DNA of 64,000 nt, from positions 43,839 to 107,838 of the forward strand of contig JAIFAC010000417.1 in the NCBI GenBank assembly GCA_026545765.1, in the 5' to 3' direction. The DNA is from Plantago major (Eukaryota > Streptophyta > Magnoliopsida > Lamiales > Plantaginaceae). A program made the position numbers and the translations under genes. This document shows positions 1 through 11,036 of the stretch, piece by piece. The notes beneath the pieces are model-generated. The model ran no database searches. It saw only the letters and a list, made by a program, of their open reading frames with translations, and was not told the origin of the DNA. The stretch's first letter is position 1, and each line of letters begins with the position of its first letter.

Positions 1-90
1 GCACATCATGCACATCAACTCTTAGCTTTGTAACAAGATCAATAGCTCTTCTAAAATGATACGAGAACTAGTCACATAAACTCACTGTCA

Positions 91-1893
91 CAACGAGTCA
101 AGTATCAAGTTAGAAAGCATAATGTCCTATGAGAATTCCAGAAATGGAAACTGAAGATGTTCATCAGAGAGCTAGTTCTGGAAATAACCTCTCTGACAGG
201 CATGTCCCAGAAAGCCCTCACACTGAGCAAGTGTCAGACATTCAACGCCCTTCTGTGGTACAAAATGTCATAGATACTGAAGAAGTATCAAGTCATAATC
301 ATAGTGATTCACATTCAGATCACATAGATGTTGACCCTACTAGCCCCAAACCCATGATGAGATGTATCAAGGATCATCCTGCAAAGGATGTGATTGGACC
401 AATCAATCAAGGTGTTAGGACTAGGAGAGCAATAGCCGAAAATGCTAATTCTCTCTTTGGATGTTTCATCTCAAACATTGAACCTAAAACTATTGAAGAA
501 GCATTAAGAGACCAAGATCGGATCTCCGCAATGCAAGAAGAGTCGATCATTGAAAGAAACAAAGTCCAAAACTAGTTCCATTTGTAGAAGGAATAACCGT
601 GATTGGAACCAAGTGGGTTTTCGTAAACAAGATGAATGAATCGTGAAATAACCGTAAACAAAGCAAGGTTGGTTGCCAAGGGATTCACCTGCATCAAGGT
701 TTAGATTTTGATGAGTCATATGCACCAGCTTGCCGATTGATGCAATAAGACTCTTTCCGCCTTCGCACTCATAAAGACTTTAAAGTTTATCGATGGATGT
801 CAAAAGTGCATTCTTGAATGGTGAACTTGCCGAGGAAGTCTATGTTGAACAACCACCGGTTTTGAAGTTTCCTCGTAAAGTAGAATGGTCTATAAACCGT
901 AAAGCTCTATATGGATCAAACAGCTCCAAGAGCATGGTATGATACTTTGGCCAAATACCTTCTGGAAAGTGGTTTCAAGAAAGGTGAAGTTGATAAAACT
1001 TTATTTACCTTAAATCATGATGGGAAACTGCTCTTAGTTCAAGTATATGTTGATGACATTATATTTGGATCTAAGGACAAGCAACTTTGTGATGAGTTTG
1101 CAAATCTCATGAAAAATAAGTTTGAGATGAGCATGATGGGAGAATTGAACTATTTCCTAGGATTGCAAGTCAAGAAACTCAATGATGGAATATTCATTAG
1201 TCAGACAAAGTATGCAAAAGACATGCTCACAAAGTTCAATCTTAAGCCCTCTGAAAAGAAGGCTAAGATACCTATGAGCATAGGAACCAAAATGACCTAT
1301 ACTGAATCAGATAAGAGTGCTGAAGAACACAAGTATAGAAAATTAATAGGTTCACTACTTTACCTTACTGCAAGCAGACCAGATATTCAATATGCAGTTG
1401 GAGTGTGTGCTAGATTTCAAACAAATCCAATGCAATCACACTACAACATTGCTATGAAAGTATTAAGGTATGTGAAAGGTACAGTAAATGTAGGTTTGTG
1501 GTATCCTAAAGAAGGTGGATTGAGTTTGGCTGGTTACTCAAATGCTGACTATTCTGGATCAATGCTTGATAGGAAAAGTACCTCAGGAACTTGTCAGTTT
1601 CTGGGAACAAGACTTATCTCATGGTTTAGCAAGAAGCAAAACTCAATTGCAACTTCTACCACAGAGGCTGAATATATTGTTGCTGGTTGTTGTGCAACAC
1701 AAATTCTGTGGATTCAACAACAACTCAGAGACTATGGACTCAATGAAGTGAAAACTCCTATTTTCTGTGACAACACAAGTGCTATTGCAATCACACTGAA
1801 TCCCAAGTTCCATGCCAGAACAAAGCACATTGATGTTAGACACCACTTCATCAGAGACCATGTTGAAAAAGGCAATATAGAGATACTCAAGAC
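91..1893 (+). pseudogene. Ty1/copia pol fragment (RT and RNase H), no LTRs
   Basis: Remnant of a copia polyprotein. 129-575 encodes the linker between integrase and reverse transcriptase. 576-910 is a degenerate stretch in several frames in which the GTKWVF block is readable. 911-1893 is an open frame with the RT catalytic YVDD followed by IIFGS, the MMGELNYFLGLQV block, and an RNase H with TSTTEAEY and KHIDVRHHF. The wording resembles the SIRE/Maximus lineage; that placement is inference. Gag, protease and integrase are absent, there are no LTRs, and the frame is lost before RNase H would normally end. Flanking bases on both sides match element B (8.6-8.8 kb, reverse complement), so the fragment sits inside element A and replaces only about a dozen bases. 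Non-functional. Confidence 0.9.
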
Positions 1894-2554
1894 GAATCAT
1901 CCTGAGAGCATATGACTTAGCAAGTATGTTTCCTAATCATAAATCGACAAGTAAAAACCATACGAGCATGTAATCGAAAGAGAAAGAAGTCATTAAGAGA
2001 GTTTGTTTCCTTGAGGAATTTCATCAAACACTTGGTGAGCATGAACAAAAACTCTCAATTTCTCTAACAAATTGCCATATCTCTACCAAGACAAGTGATA
2101 ATATGTTAGACTCTACTTGTAAGCATGTATTCTCATCAACAATTAACACCCATACCAATCAAATGAAGCATATAATTGCAAAGCACCAAAGAAGCATGAA
2201 GAAAGTGCAACCAACTGTTTAAGGATTTAAACTTGATAATGAGGATGAAATTGAGATATACAAGAGTAGAGATCACTTGATGTTGTTGATGGATGTCGAG
2301 CGCGGTGAGTCGCGCAATTTCGATTCCTTTTTATTTTTATTTTTTGAAATGCAAATAAGATTCTAAACTAATAGATGAGGAAAATGAAAAAGTTTTTTGA
2401 AAAGTTTTTTCAAAAAAGATTTTTGGTGCGGAAACCGAGAAAAAAAACGAAACGAAACATGAATGCAAGTGCGTAAATTAAACGTGACCTTGGGTTGCCT
2501 CCCAAGAAGCGATTGTTTTAGGTCTTATAGCTCGACCCCTGTTTTCATGATGGC
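1894..2554 (-). other. Conserved non-coding spacer of element A
   Basis: Reverse complement of 7858-8690 in element B apart from a roughly 155-bp gap. It includes the motif GGGAGGCAACCCAAGG just after the protease ORF and a long T/C-rich leader-like tract. It separates the protease ORF from the downstream ORF3 and may hold a promoter or splice acceptor for that ORF (inference). Confidence 0.6.
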
Positions 2555-3330
2555 TTATTTGTCGAGGGTTAAACCCTCGATCCCGTCGAAGCACTTGTCC
2601 ATCCATTCCTTTGTTGCGTAGTTCGAATATTCTATCCAACGTTTCATTTCTTCTTCCTCTATCTCATCTAGCTCCGGATCCTCTTTGACATGAAAAGTGA
2701 ACACTAAGTAGTCGTTAGTTTCCTTTGGACTATTCCATTCACCGTCACTCTCGGCAGATCCGCATTTCCAGTCATCGTCCTCCGACCCAAAGTACTCGTC
2801 GGGGATCGATGGAAGAGTATTTTCATTCGATTCTTCTCCCATCTCCCGGTATGTCTTGAACAGATTCGTCGGTGCTAGTAAATCTTCAAATGGAACCAAT
2901 TCTTCTTCAGTGTCTATCCACCAATCTCCTGTGGCGAAATTGATCCTTGCTGCCATTGCTTCCTCCAAAGACTCGCTCGGAATCCCCATTACTATCCGGT
3001 GATTTGATATATTCATCGAAATCTCCCTTCATGCCACGTTGATGATGGTGTTGGTGGTGGCCATAAACGGTCTTCCCAGTAGCATGGTATCATTGTCCGG
3101 GTCTTCACAATCCACGATGAGATAATCCACAAGAATATCGAGCCCCTCCAGTTGAGTAATCACATTATGTATCTTGCCACACGCAGTTGTAGTAGAGCCA
3201 TCGGTGACCAGTATGCCGATTCTTACTTCCACCATTCCTGCTAAGTTGAGTTTCCTGTAGACGGCGAGTGGCATCATATTAATGCCGGCTCCTAGATCTA
3301 CGGTTCCTGTGGTTGTTTTTCCCTTGATGA
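2555..3330 (-). pseudogene. Aspartic protease plus acidic C-terminal domain of element A
   Basis: The retropepsin-like part contains DLGAGINMMP (the plant Ty3/gypsy variant of the D-S/T-G active site) and, further on, LLGRPFM. An in-frame TGA after TTNTIINVA (near 3028) interrupts it; element B has ATA at this position. The frame then continues for about 150 residues with an unusually acidic tail (SIPDEYFGSEDDDW, DELDEIEEEE-like runs) and stops at 2555 after GIEGLTLDK. No RT follows. The tail is well conserved between A and B, which suggests that it was translated when the elements were active. Its role is unknown. Confidence 0.75.
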
Positions 3331-3529
3331 CAACATTTATGTTGAAATCTCCGGGGTCGGGTTTCTTTGGTAAGACTGGTTTGACCCTTTCTTCTTCGGC
3401 ATGAGAGTCTATTTCACACCCGAATGCTGTAGGAGAAGGTTTGAGGATTTTACCTTGCGTCCCTTCGGAGTTCCTTCGTTCAGATTCAGTACGATTTTCT
3501 CCTTCGATTCATGTTACCTTGGCAGCCTC

Positions 3530-5021
3530 ACGGATCATCATGGCTTTCTGGGTGTGACCCGGCAGCTTGTCTTTGTTCTGTTGCAGTTCCCTTACTTCCT
3601 TGGCGATTTGACCAATCTTCGCCCATTCCTCTCAAGGTGTTGGTTCTCCTGGTTATCCTCACCATGATAAATGAATTGGTCCTCGCGGTAAATTCACCCT
3701 GCTGCTTCACAAATTTCCCGATATCTCCCATCTCATTCATCATAGTATCTATCTTTTCTTCCATGGAGGATGGTTTAAGGTGTTTTATGACCTTGGTGGT
3801 GTGGGAACAGTGTCATAGTGGGTGGTCTAGGTGGCATTGGGTGCGCTCAAGCTAGGTCCAAGACGGATGATAAGAGAGGGTGTCAGAGATAAATCTATTT
3901 TCCTATTGGTTTCTGGTCTCCATTTCTCAATTCGCACGTAGTGTGCCTCTTCCAACAGGTCGGTTCCTCCGGCTCTTCTTTCACAAAGATCCTTCCTTCC
4001 CATCCTTATCTCTATGGCTTCAATCCTACTGTTAATCTATTTCCAAGGGGTTTCCTCTATTGCTCTGACCTCCTTAGTTGCCACCCTTCTTCCTCATCCT
4101 TTCTGCATAGAGTTCTCACTAAGGTTCTCGCACACTTCCCAAATCCTTCTTGGGGTGCGCCTAGGTTTCGACATGCTCCATCGATGTGTTCGGTCGACAG
4201 AGTCAATTCCTTGTAGAAGTTGTCGATTTTGTCAAACAATGCAGAAGAGTGCATCGAATCATTAAGTAGATCCTTATATCTTTCCCACACTCCATGAAAG
4301 GTTTTTCCGCCAAATTGGTCAAGTTTTGATCCGCTCTTCAGGTCGGATGTCTTCTTCAACGGGAAGTATTTGAGCATAAACTTATTGAAAACCTCGTCCC
4401 ATGTAGTCAAGCTGCCTGGCTGTAGTGAGATAAACCAGTTCTTTGCCTTGTCCTTAAGGCAGCTAGGGAAAATCCTTCTTCTAAGTCGACATTCCGTGAG
4501 CCCATTCAATGGTATACCTCCAACTCGCATAGAATTCCCTCATAAAGTGCATCAGTCCTCATTGGGTTCAGAGAAGTGTGGTAGTCGGTTCGATGAGTTC
4601 CATTCAGATCATATTCTCTCGCAATCCTCTCCAGATAGATGCTTGAGGCATCCGGTGTAAGCCTTGGCATAACATAGTCGTGCATGGGTTTATCACCTTC
4701 AACTACCAGTTCCACCCTTGCATAGTTATCCCTTCTTCGGTTCTCATCTAACCTTAATCTTTCCTCGGCCATCCTTAGCCTTTCCTGTTCCATCTCTTCC
4801 CTCTCAGCTTGAATCTCAAGTCGAATCTTAAGCAGTTGCTCAAGTTCAGAAGTTGTGACATTCCCAGATGAATTGTCGTTGTTGTTTCCTTCTCCACTCA
4901 TGTTGCTAGATGACTCCATGATGGTAGTAGGCAATTTCCGCCTTTCAAGCTTATCTATGTCATCTTTATACGATACTACTGGTGTTCCCGCGCTTCTCCA
5001 GCCTTGCATAGAGACTAACAA
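3530..5021 (-). pseudogene. gag of element A (broken)
   Basis: Two overlapping reading frames make up the capsid gene. The upstream one (5021-4506) has a charged coiled-coil stretch rich in E, R and L (EREEMEQERLRMAEERLRL) typical of Athila/Tat gag N-termini. The next (4530-4057) carries the retrotransposon gag core: KDKAKNWFISLQPGSLTTWDE, then FMLKYFPLKKT and VWERYKDLL. A third piece (about 3764-3528) has IDTMMNEMGDIGKF and is shared with element B at 6690-6800. At least two frame changes separate the pieces, so no full-length Gag can be made. Confidence 0.8.
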
Positions 5022-5285
5022 ACAAACCTTTGCAGATATGGATAGATAATACTAAAAGGATAATAAACAGAAATTTAAAATTACGTGTTTTTGGATTTTT
5101 TAATAAGAAAACAAACTAATACGTAAAAGAAAATATTTTTGGATTTTGTCAGGAAATCGACATTACGTGTTTTATGATTTTTTCGGTTTATGCTATACTT
5201 AATTTAAAAGACAATGCGAAATTAAAAAGCTAAAGAAAGATTTCAACTTATCTCATTTATCGAAACTTGCTTGAGCGATCAAGTG

Positions 5286-5303
5286 TCCCCGGCAGCGGCG
5301 CCA
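5286..5303 (-). other. tRNA-Asp-type primer binding site of element A
   Basis: On the minus strand this reads TGGCGCCGCTGCCGGGGA, complementary to the 3' end of plant tRNA-Asp apart from one position. This primer type is common in Athila/Tat Ty3-gypsy elements. It starts just inside the LTR end, as expected for a 5' LTR. Confidence 0.85.
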
Positions 5304-5308
5304 AATTT

Positions 5309-6619
5309 TGATGTGCACTCAGAGATTTCAATTTTCGTTGTAGAACCTGTAATCCCAAAATGCAATCAAGATTAAATTTATAAGTCAGAAGTCCTCAATT
5401 CCACACATTATAGCGGAAAGTCGACTCAGATGTCGCTCTCCACGGACACTTAGCATAGGAACACGCAAATAACGCTTTGTAAATCAGATGCGTAAAAGTA
5501 AATGATTGATTGCGCATGATTGAATTGATCATAGTAAACCCTAATTGCTTTGTTATAAATCGATGATGGGAAAGGTTTAAAGGATCCCCGACCTCCCTAT
5601 GCTATGCTACTCCCAACTTCCTACCTAGAATCCTACGCGATTAACTCTAACGACAGCAGACATAATACTACTGTGCTAAGGCGCAGTCGGCACGAGTACC
5701 CCTACTCAGTTCAATGAAACTACTATGTCACTCAGCATAACATCACACCACGAAGGATGTATAGAGTTATATAACCACGATTTACGTCTAATAACTATTC
5801 CATTAATATATCACGGTATATAAAGTAGCAAAAGCAGAGTTACGACGGTTCGCCTTTACAAGAGAAAGTTAACTACTCATAGTATTCAGACAGAAATCGA
5901 AAAGAACAAGAAAAGAAATAAGAAGAAGAAGCCTAGTCTCTTATATCTTCGTGCTGCTTCTAGCGTTTCCTCCTTCTGGGTGCCTGACGGCCAGCGGTTT
6001 TGGGGTTTCACTTTCCCGAGGACCGGTTCTCTCTCAGGAGAGTTGCTTTGTGAGCGGTGTAAAATTATGAGACCCCTGAGGTCTAGTTTATACTGAAAAA
6101 TCCGAGCTCTGGCCGCCTTTGATCAATAAGGAAGGTATAGGAAGGCGGGCTCTAGCTTGACAGGCCAGAAAAATGGCCAGGAAGAATTCAGCAGCTTGAC
6201 TACGGTCGTCTGGTGGGCGCAGAGACCCCTTCTATGGTCCTCGTACGCCATCTTCGATCTCGCAGATTCAACTGCTTTTCTTCGCTCTTCAATTTCGCTT
6301 CAGAATTCGCTGTCTCGTAAAGTGGTCTTCTACAAAGTTGTCAGATCTTCAATTATCTTCTCATTGGTCGTCGATGACATGTTTTGACTTCTCGAACTCC
6401 GTGCTACGGTCAATCCGGCATATTCGCTTAACTTTCTCGATTTCGCACAATTATGTCGTTTTCACGCCTGAAATTGTGCAATTCCTCAAAAACGCGATCA
6501 TGACCTACAAAATACACACAAAATTGGTAATTGACCATAAAACGATACAAATATTGAATCTAAGGCAAAAAACGAGGGTCTAAAAAGTATGCTATATCGC
6601 ACATTTCATTGTCACATCA
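5309..6619 (-). repeat. 5' LTR of element A
   Basis: 1,311 bp bounded by the inverted heptamer TGATGTG/CACATCA. The primer binding site starts 5 bp inside. It is homologous over its length to the LTR at 17973-19270 in opposite orientation, at roughly 88-90% by eye in the parts compared. It contains a TATA-like motif on the minus strand (GTATAAAC, near 6088-6095). Sequence right of 6619 is gag of element B, which suggests that A inserted into B. Confidence 0.85.
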
Positions 6620-6689
6620 GCATCTGTTAACACACCACCACTGAAGCCGTCGCAAAACCATCCTCCATTGAATAAAAGATAGATACTAT

Positions 6690-7857
6690 AATGAAGGAGA
6701 TGAAAGATATCAGGAAATTTTTGAAGCAGCAGGGTGAATTTATCGCGAGGACCAATTCATTTATCGCCAAGGCTGAGGATAACATCAGAAGAACCGACAA
6801 CACCTTGAGATGAATGGAACTGAAGATTGGTCAAATCGCCAAGGAAGTAGGAGAACTACAACAGAACAAAGACAAGTTGTCGGGTCACACTAAGAAAGCC
6901 ATGATGATCGCTAGTCGCCAAGGAACTAGAATCGAGGAGAAACCGCATCAATCTAACGGGGACGAAGGTAAAGTCTCAAACCTTCTCCTTCAGCATTCGG
7001 GTGTGAAATAGACTCCCCTGCCAAAGAAGAAAGGGTCAAACCAGTCTTACCAAACAAACCCGACCCTGGAGCTTTCAACATAAATGTTGTCAGCAAGGAA
7101 AAACAACACAGAACCTTGGATCTAGGAGCCAGCATTAATATGATGCCACTCGCCGTTTACAAGAAACTCAACTTAGCAGGAATGGTGGAAGCAAGAACCG
7201 CATACCGTTGTCACGGTTTCATACAATCGCTCGTGGCAAGATACATAATGTAATTACTCAAAGGAGGCTCATATTCTTGCGGATTATCTCGTCGTGGACT
7301 GTGAAGACCCAGACAATGATACCATTCTTCTGGGAAGACCGTTTATGGCCACCACCAACACCATTATCAACGTGGCAATAAGGGAGATTTCGATGAATAT
7401 ATCGAATCACCGGATAGTAATGGGGATTCCAAGCGAGACTTTGGAGGAAGCAAAGGCAGCATGGATCGATTTCGACACAGGGGACTGGTAGATGGACACT
7501 AAAGAAGAATTGTTGGTTCCTTTTGAAGATTTGCTAGCACCGATGAACCTGTTCAAGACATACTGGGAGACAGAAGAAGAATCAAATGAAAATACTCTTC
7601 CATCGATCCCCGACGAGTACTTTGGGTCGGAGGACGATAACTGGAAATGCGGATCTGCCGAGAGAGACGATGAATGGAATAGTCCAAAGGAAACTAACGA
7701 CTACTTAGAGTTCACTTTTCATGTCAACGAGGATCCGGAGCTAGATGAGATCGAGGAAGAAGAAATGAAACATTGGATAGAAGATTCGAGCTACGCAACA
7801 AGGGAATGGATGGACATGTGCTTCAACGGGATCGAGGGTTTAACTCTCGACAAATAA
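6690..7857 (+). pseudogene. gag C-terminus, protease and acidic domain of element B (broken)
   Basis: 6690-7010 is gag tail, a charged region in two frames. Near 7120 the protease motif DLGASINMMPLAVYKKLNL is readable. A frameshift near 7200 destroys the centre of the protease, and the frame recovers at LLGRPFMATTNTIINVAIRE (7327 onward). The acidic domain follows, with one in-frame stop at 7489-7491 (GDW stop MDT), and ends at 7857. Together with A it gives two independent copies of an RT-less protease plus acidic-tail cassette. Confidence 0.75.
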
Positions 7858-8897
7858 GCCATCATGAAAACAGGGGTCGAGCTATAAGACCTAAAACAAG
7901 CGCTTCTTGGGAGGCAACCCAAGGTCACGTTTAATTCACACACTTGCATTCACGTTTCGTTTCGTTTTTTGTTTTTCTCATTTTCCGCACCAAAAATCTT
8001 TTCTATAAACTTTTCAAAAAACTTTTTCATTTTTCTCATTTATTAGTTTAGAATCTTATTTGCATTTCAAAAAATAAAAAGGGAATCGAAATTGTGCGAC
8101 TCATCAAGGTCAAGGAGCAAAGGAGGCAAGAATCACGTAAGAGTCGCTTTTCACTCTCCTCCGTTTTAAACCCCTCACTCGATTTTCTTCCCCCCCCCCC
8201 CCCCACCCAACTTCACTTTCCTTCAAAACTCTTCACAAATTTCACATTTTGCACTTACCCATTGCATTCTTAGCTTATACATCCATCAACAACATCAAGT
8301 AAATGATCTCTACTCTTGCACATCTCAATTTCATCTTCATTATCAAGTTTAAATCTTTAAACTCTTTGCTTGCACTTTCTTCATGCTTCTTTAGTGCTTT
8401 GCAATTACATGCTTCATTTGATTGATATGGGTGTTAATTGTTGATGAGAATACATGCTTACAAGTAGAGCCTAACATGTTATTACTTGTCTTGGTAGAGA
8501 TATGACAATTTGTTAGAGAAATTGAGAGTTTTTGTTCATGCTCACCAAGTGTTTGATGAAATGTCTCAAGGAAAGAAATTTTCTTAATGACTTCTTTCTC
8601 TCTCGATTACATGCTTGTATAGTTTTTACTTGATGATTTATGACTAGGAAACATACTTGCTAAGTCATATGCTCTTAGGATGATTCTTCATATGCATTAT
8701 GAGAGTGAGTTCATGTGACTAGTTCTCGTATCGTTTTAGAAGAGCAATTGATCTTGTTACAAGCTAAGACTTGATATGCATGATGTGCCAAACACTAGGT
8801 TTGGGAGAGAAGAAACCCCATGGGATTTGCATGCTAGCCTTAGAATTGATTTAGCTCCAAACATGCTATCTCACACACTTTTTTGAACCTAGGTACC
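7858..8897 (+). other. Spacer between protease and ORF3 in element B
   Basis: No coding potential. It contains GGGAGGCAACCCAAGG (7909-7924), a poly-C run (8190-8204) and a long pyrimidine-rich stretch (8150-8420). 8265-8790 is shared, inverted, with 1-90 and 1894-2280 of element A. It may serve as the leader of a subgenomic ORF3 transcript (inference). Confidence 0.5.
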
Positions 8898-9992
8898 ATG
8901 AAGAAGACACAAGTGGGAGAATCAAGCAAGAAAAGAGGAAGGCCTAGGAAGAGTGCTACTCGTCCTTCACTCTCGGAGGAAACCCATGCATGGTTGGAAG
9001 TAAACAGAAACCAAGGAGTGCCCCGGAAAGGAATATCCAAATCAATTTCCCCTCAAGGCAGAATTTCACTTGGATGCTCACTCCTCTAGACGCTCAAGGG
9101 TGGGGACCTTTCACCACCTGCCTTGAGGGCTACAACCTCGAGATAGTCAGGGAATTCTATGCGGAGTTCTTCCAACTTGAAGTAGACGACCTGGATGAGG
9201 ATAGAGAGCTGCCTCCTATCACCATAAGGGGAGTCGAGTTCACGTTTAGACCTCAGACTATCAACAAATTCTATGAGATACCAGAGAAGGACAAGAAACC
9301 GAATCTTGTGGAACCCCCAAACTCTAACTTGAGCTACGAGGAAGTAAAAGATGACATCCACCACTTGCTTTTGAGGAATGATTATGAGGAGGATGACGTA
9401 CAAAGGGAGATACCGAAGACAGCCCTCAACGACCAGATTTTGGGTACAATTTGTGCGCTCAAACCTCAGATCCACAAAATGTGAATTGGGAATCGGTGTA
9501 GAGGAGGCATTGTTGGTCTACACAATAATGACGAGACATTACGTTGATATCGGGCAGATCATCATGGAAGAAATGCTCTCACTTAAAGGAAACCACATGA
9601 GGAATCTCCCATTCCCAGGATTGATAACAGGGATATGCAAAGAGTAGGGAGTGGAGATGAAAGAGGCAGGGAACGTGGCTCTGACCGAACCATTCACTAT
9701 AAAAAGGATCGAGCGGATGTTTACCAGACACCAGGAAGTAGTTAGGGAAGCAAGGGATAGGAGGAATGAGCATCAAGGAGCCATTGATCTAGGTCAGATG
9801 CAAGCTTTCTTAGACCAGTGCCAAGCTAATCGACAAGAAGAGATAAGGTAGCAAGAGGAGATGTACCTGGATTGCCTTCAAGCGCAACAAAGAACTTCCT
9901 TTTTTGAAGTAAGTTATGCGAACTACCCTCAGCATAATTACCCACCTTGCTACCCTCAGCCACCGTTCCATCCGCCACTGGCACAGGACTGA
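8898..9992 (+). pseudogene. ORF3 of element B: AT-hook plus Transposase_32/env-position protein
   Basis: ATG at 8898 starts a basic N-terminus with KKRGRPRKS, a canonical AT-hook core (RGRP). After a frameshift near 9000 the frame gives NFTWMLTPLDAQGWGPF, VREFYAEFF, ITIRGVEFTFRPQTINKFYE and, after another shift near 9480, GVEEALLVYTIMTRHYVDIG. These blocks fit the 'putative plant transposon protein' family (Pfam Transposase_32) that occupies the env position in many Athila/Tat elements. The end is glutamine- and proline-rich (YPQHNYPPCYPQPPFHPP) and stops at 9992. An in-frame stop (near 9646) and frame changes make it inactive. Confidence 0.7.
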
Positions 9993-11036
9993 GAGGGGAG
10001 TATCTTTTCTTTTTTTCTCCGCCAGCGGATGATCCTCCGTCCTAGATGCATTTCTCCATGGAAGCACGACACTGGGAGGGGAGTATCTTTTCTTTTTTTT
10101 CTCTCTACTTTCCTAGTTTCCCTATATGCTCTTAGCTAGGTTTGGGGGACGAATTTGACTGCTACTTGCTGAATTACTCGGTCTGTAATAACTTCTAAAT
10201 ACTCGCACTTAGTAGTTTGTAGTTTAATTTCTGCTTAAGTACTAGTTTCATTTTTATCTGTCACGTCTAAGGTCTTTTACTTTTTGAAAAAAGTTTTGAT
10301 CTGTGGGAGAGTACTGAGTTTGAACCATGACTAAGATGAGGGGCTGTGGATTTGTTTTCTTGCTTCGCTGCTTGCGGAATATATGTTCTGACCAAATCCG
10401 ACCTATGCTACTTTGACGAGTAAGTTTACTTGCTACTCTAATTAAAGTCTTGTGTGCAACCGTGTGAACACTGCTACCCTTGAGTCTTTATTTGTCAGTA
10501 GCATGAATATGATTAGCAGTACTCACTTTTCTGAATCATTTCATTTACCTTTCGCTAACCCCGCTGAAAGCTTTCTTAAGCCCTTATGAAACTCCACCAT
10601 ATATCCTATACATGCTTTACTTAAGCGGAGACAGCAACCTACCGCCGAGCTTGAACGAAGAAACAAAGCAACGAGTTCCAAAGAATGGAGGAGAATCATA
10701 TTTTGATCATGATCGAGAATTGGTTTGGGGGAAAGTAGAGAAGAAAACCCTAACCCTAGTTCGAGAAATTGGTTTAGGGGAGAAGTGGAGGATGAGCATC
10801 ATCGAAGGTAACTTCGTTGGCCCTACTGTTATATTACATGTGCTAAAAATCACTAGCTCTTGCAAAAAATAGAAAAGAAAGTACCCAAAAAAGCAAAGGT
10901 ACAAAAGTCTCGGAGTGGATCTGTGGTGATGTGCTCAAATTGATACTTAGTAAACAAGTAGCAAGCAGTTATCGTAGAATAAATAAGCTAACCACGAAGT
11001 CGTTCGCTAAGGAACCAATTAGGCTACTGCAACGAT
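9993..11036 (+). other. 3' non-coding region of element B
   Basis: No coding region. A 25-30 bp segment ending in GGGAGTATCTTTTCTTTTTT occurs twice (about 9988 and 10068). A purine-rich motif, TAGGTTTGGGGGACG, lies near 10138. At 10929 the bases TGATGTG resemble the LTR start of this family, but the sequence after it does not match the A/D LTR. Confidence 0.4.

Larger units (their letters stand above)
1..6619 (-). mobile_element. Element A: non-autonomous Athila/Tat-type LTR retrotransposon, truncated by window edge
   Basis: Read on the minus strand: 5' LTR (6619 to 5309), primer binding site (5303-5286), gag (about 5021-3530), protease plus acidic domain (about 3330-2555), then a conserved non-coding spacer (about 2550-1894 and 90-1) interrupted by a copia fragment. 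No RT, RNase H or integrase lies between the protease and the spacer. The same arrangement appears in element B in opposite orientation, so the missing pol is a family trait and not a local deletion. Relative to B, A lacks about 155 bp near 2280 (B 8105-8260, including a poly-C run). The 3' end and 3' LTR lie left of the window. Stops and frameshifts make it non-coding today. Confidence 0.8.
6620..11036 (+). mobile_element. Element B: second copy of the A family, plus strand, 5'-truncated
   Basis: Begins abruptly inside gag at the outer edge of A's LTR and runs gag, protease, acidic domain, spacer, ORF3 and a non-coding 3' region. Pairwise similarity to A in inverted orientation covers about 6631-8790. 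The likely 3' end of the same element is 16827-19270, beyond the intervening element C: that segment ends in an LTR of the same family as A's. Target duplications that would prove the nesting are not clear at the C junctions. Confidence 0.65.

Noticed and set aside
3401..3855. Plus-strand ORFs within element A gag
   Set aside because: Shadows of the minus-strand gag/protease sequence.
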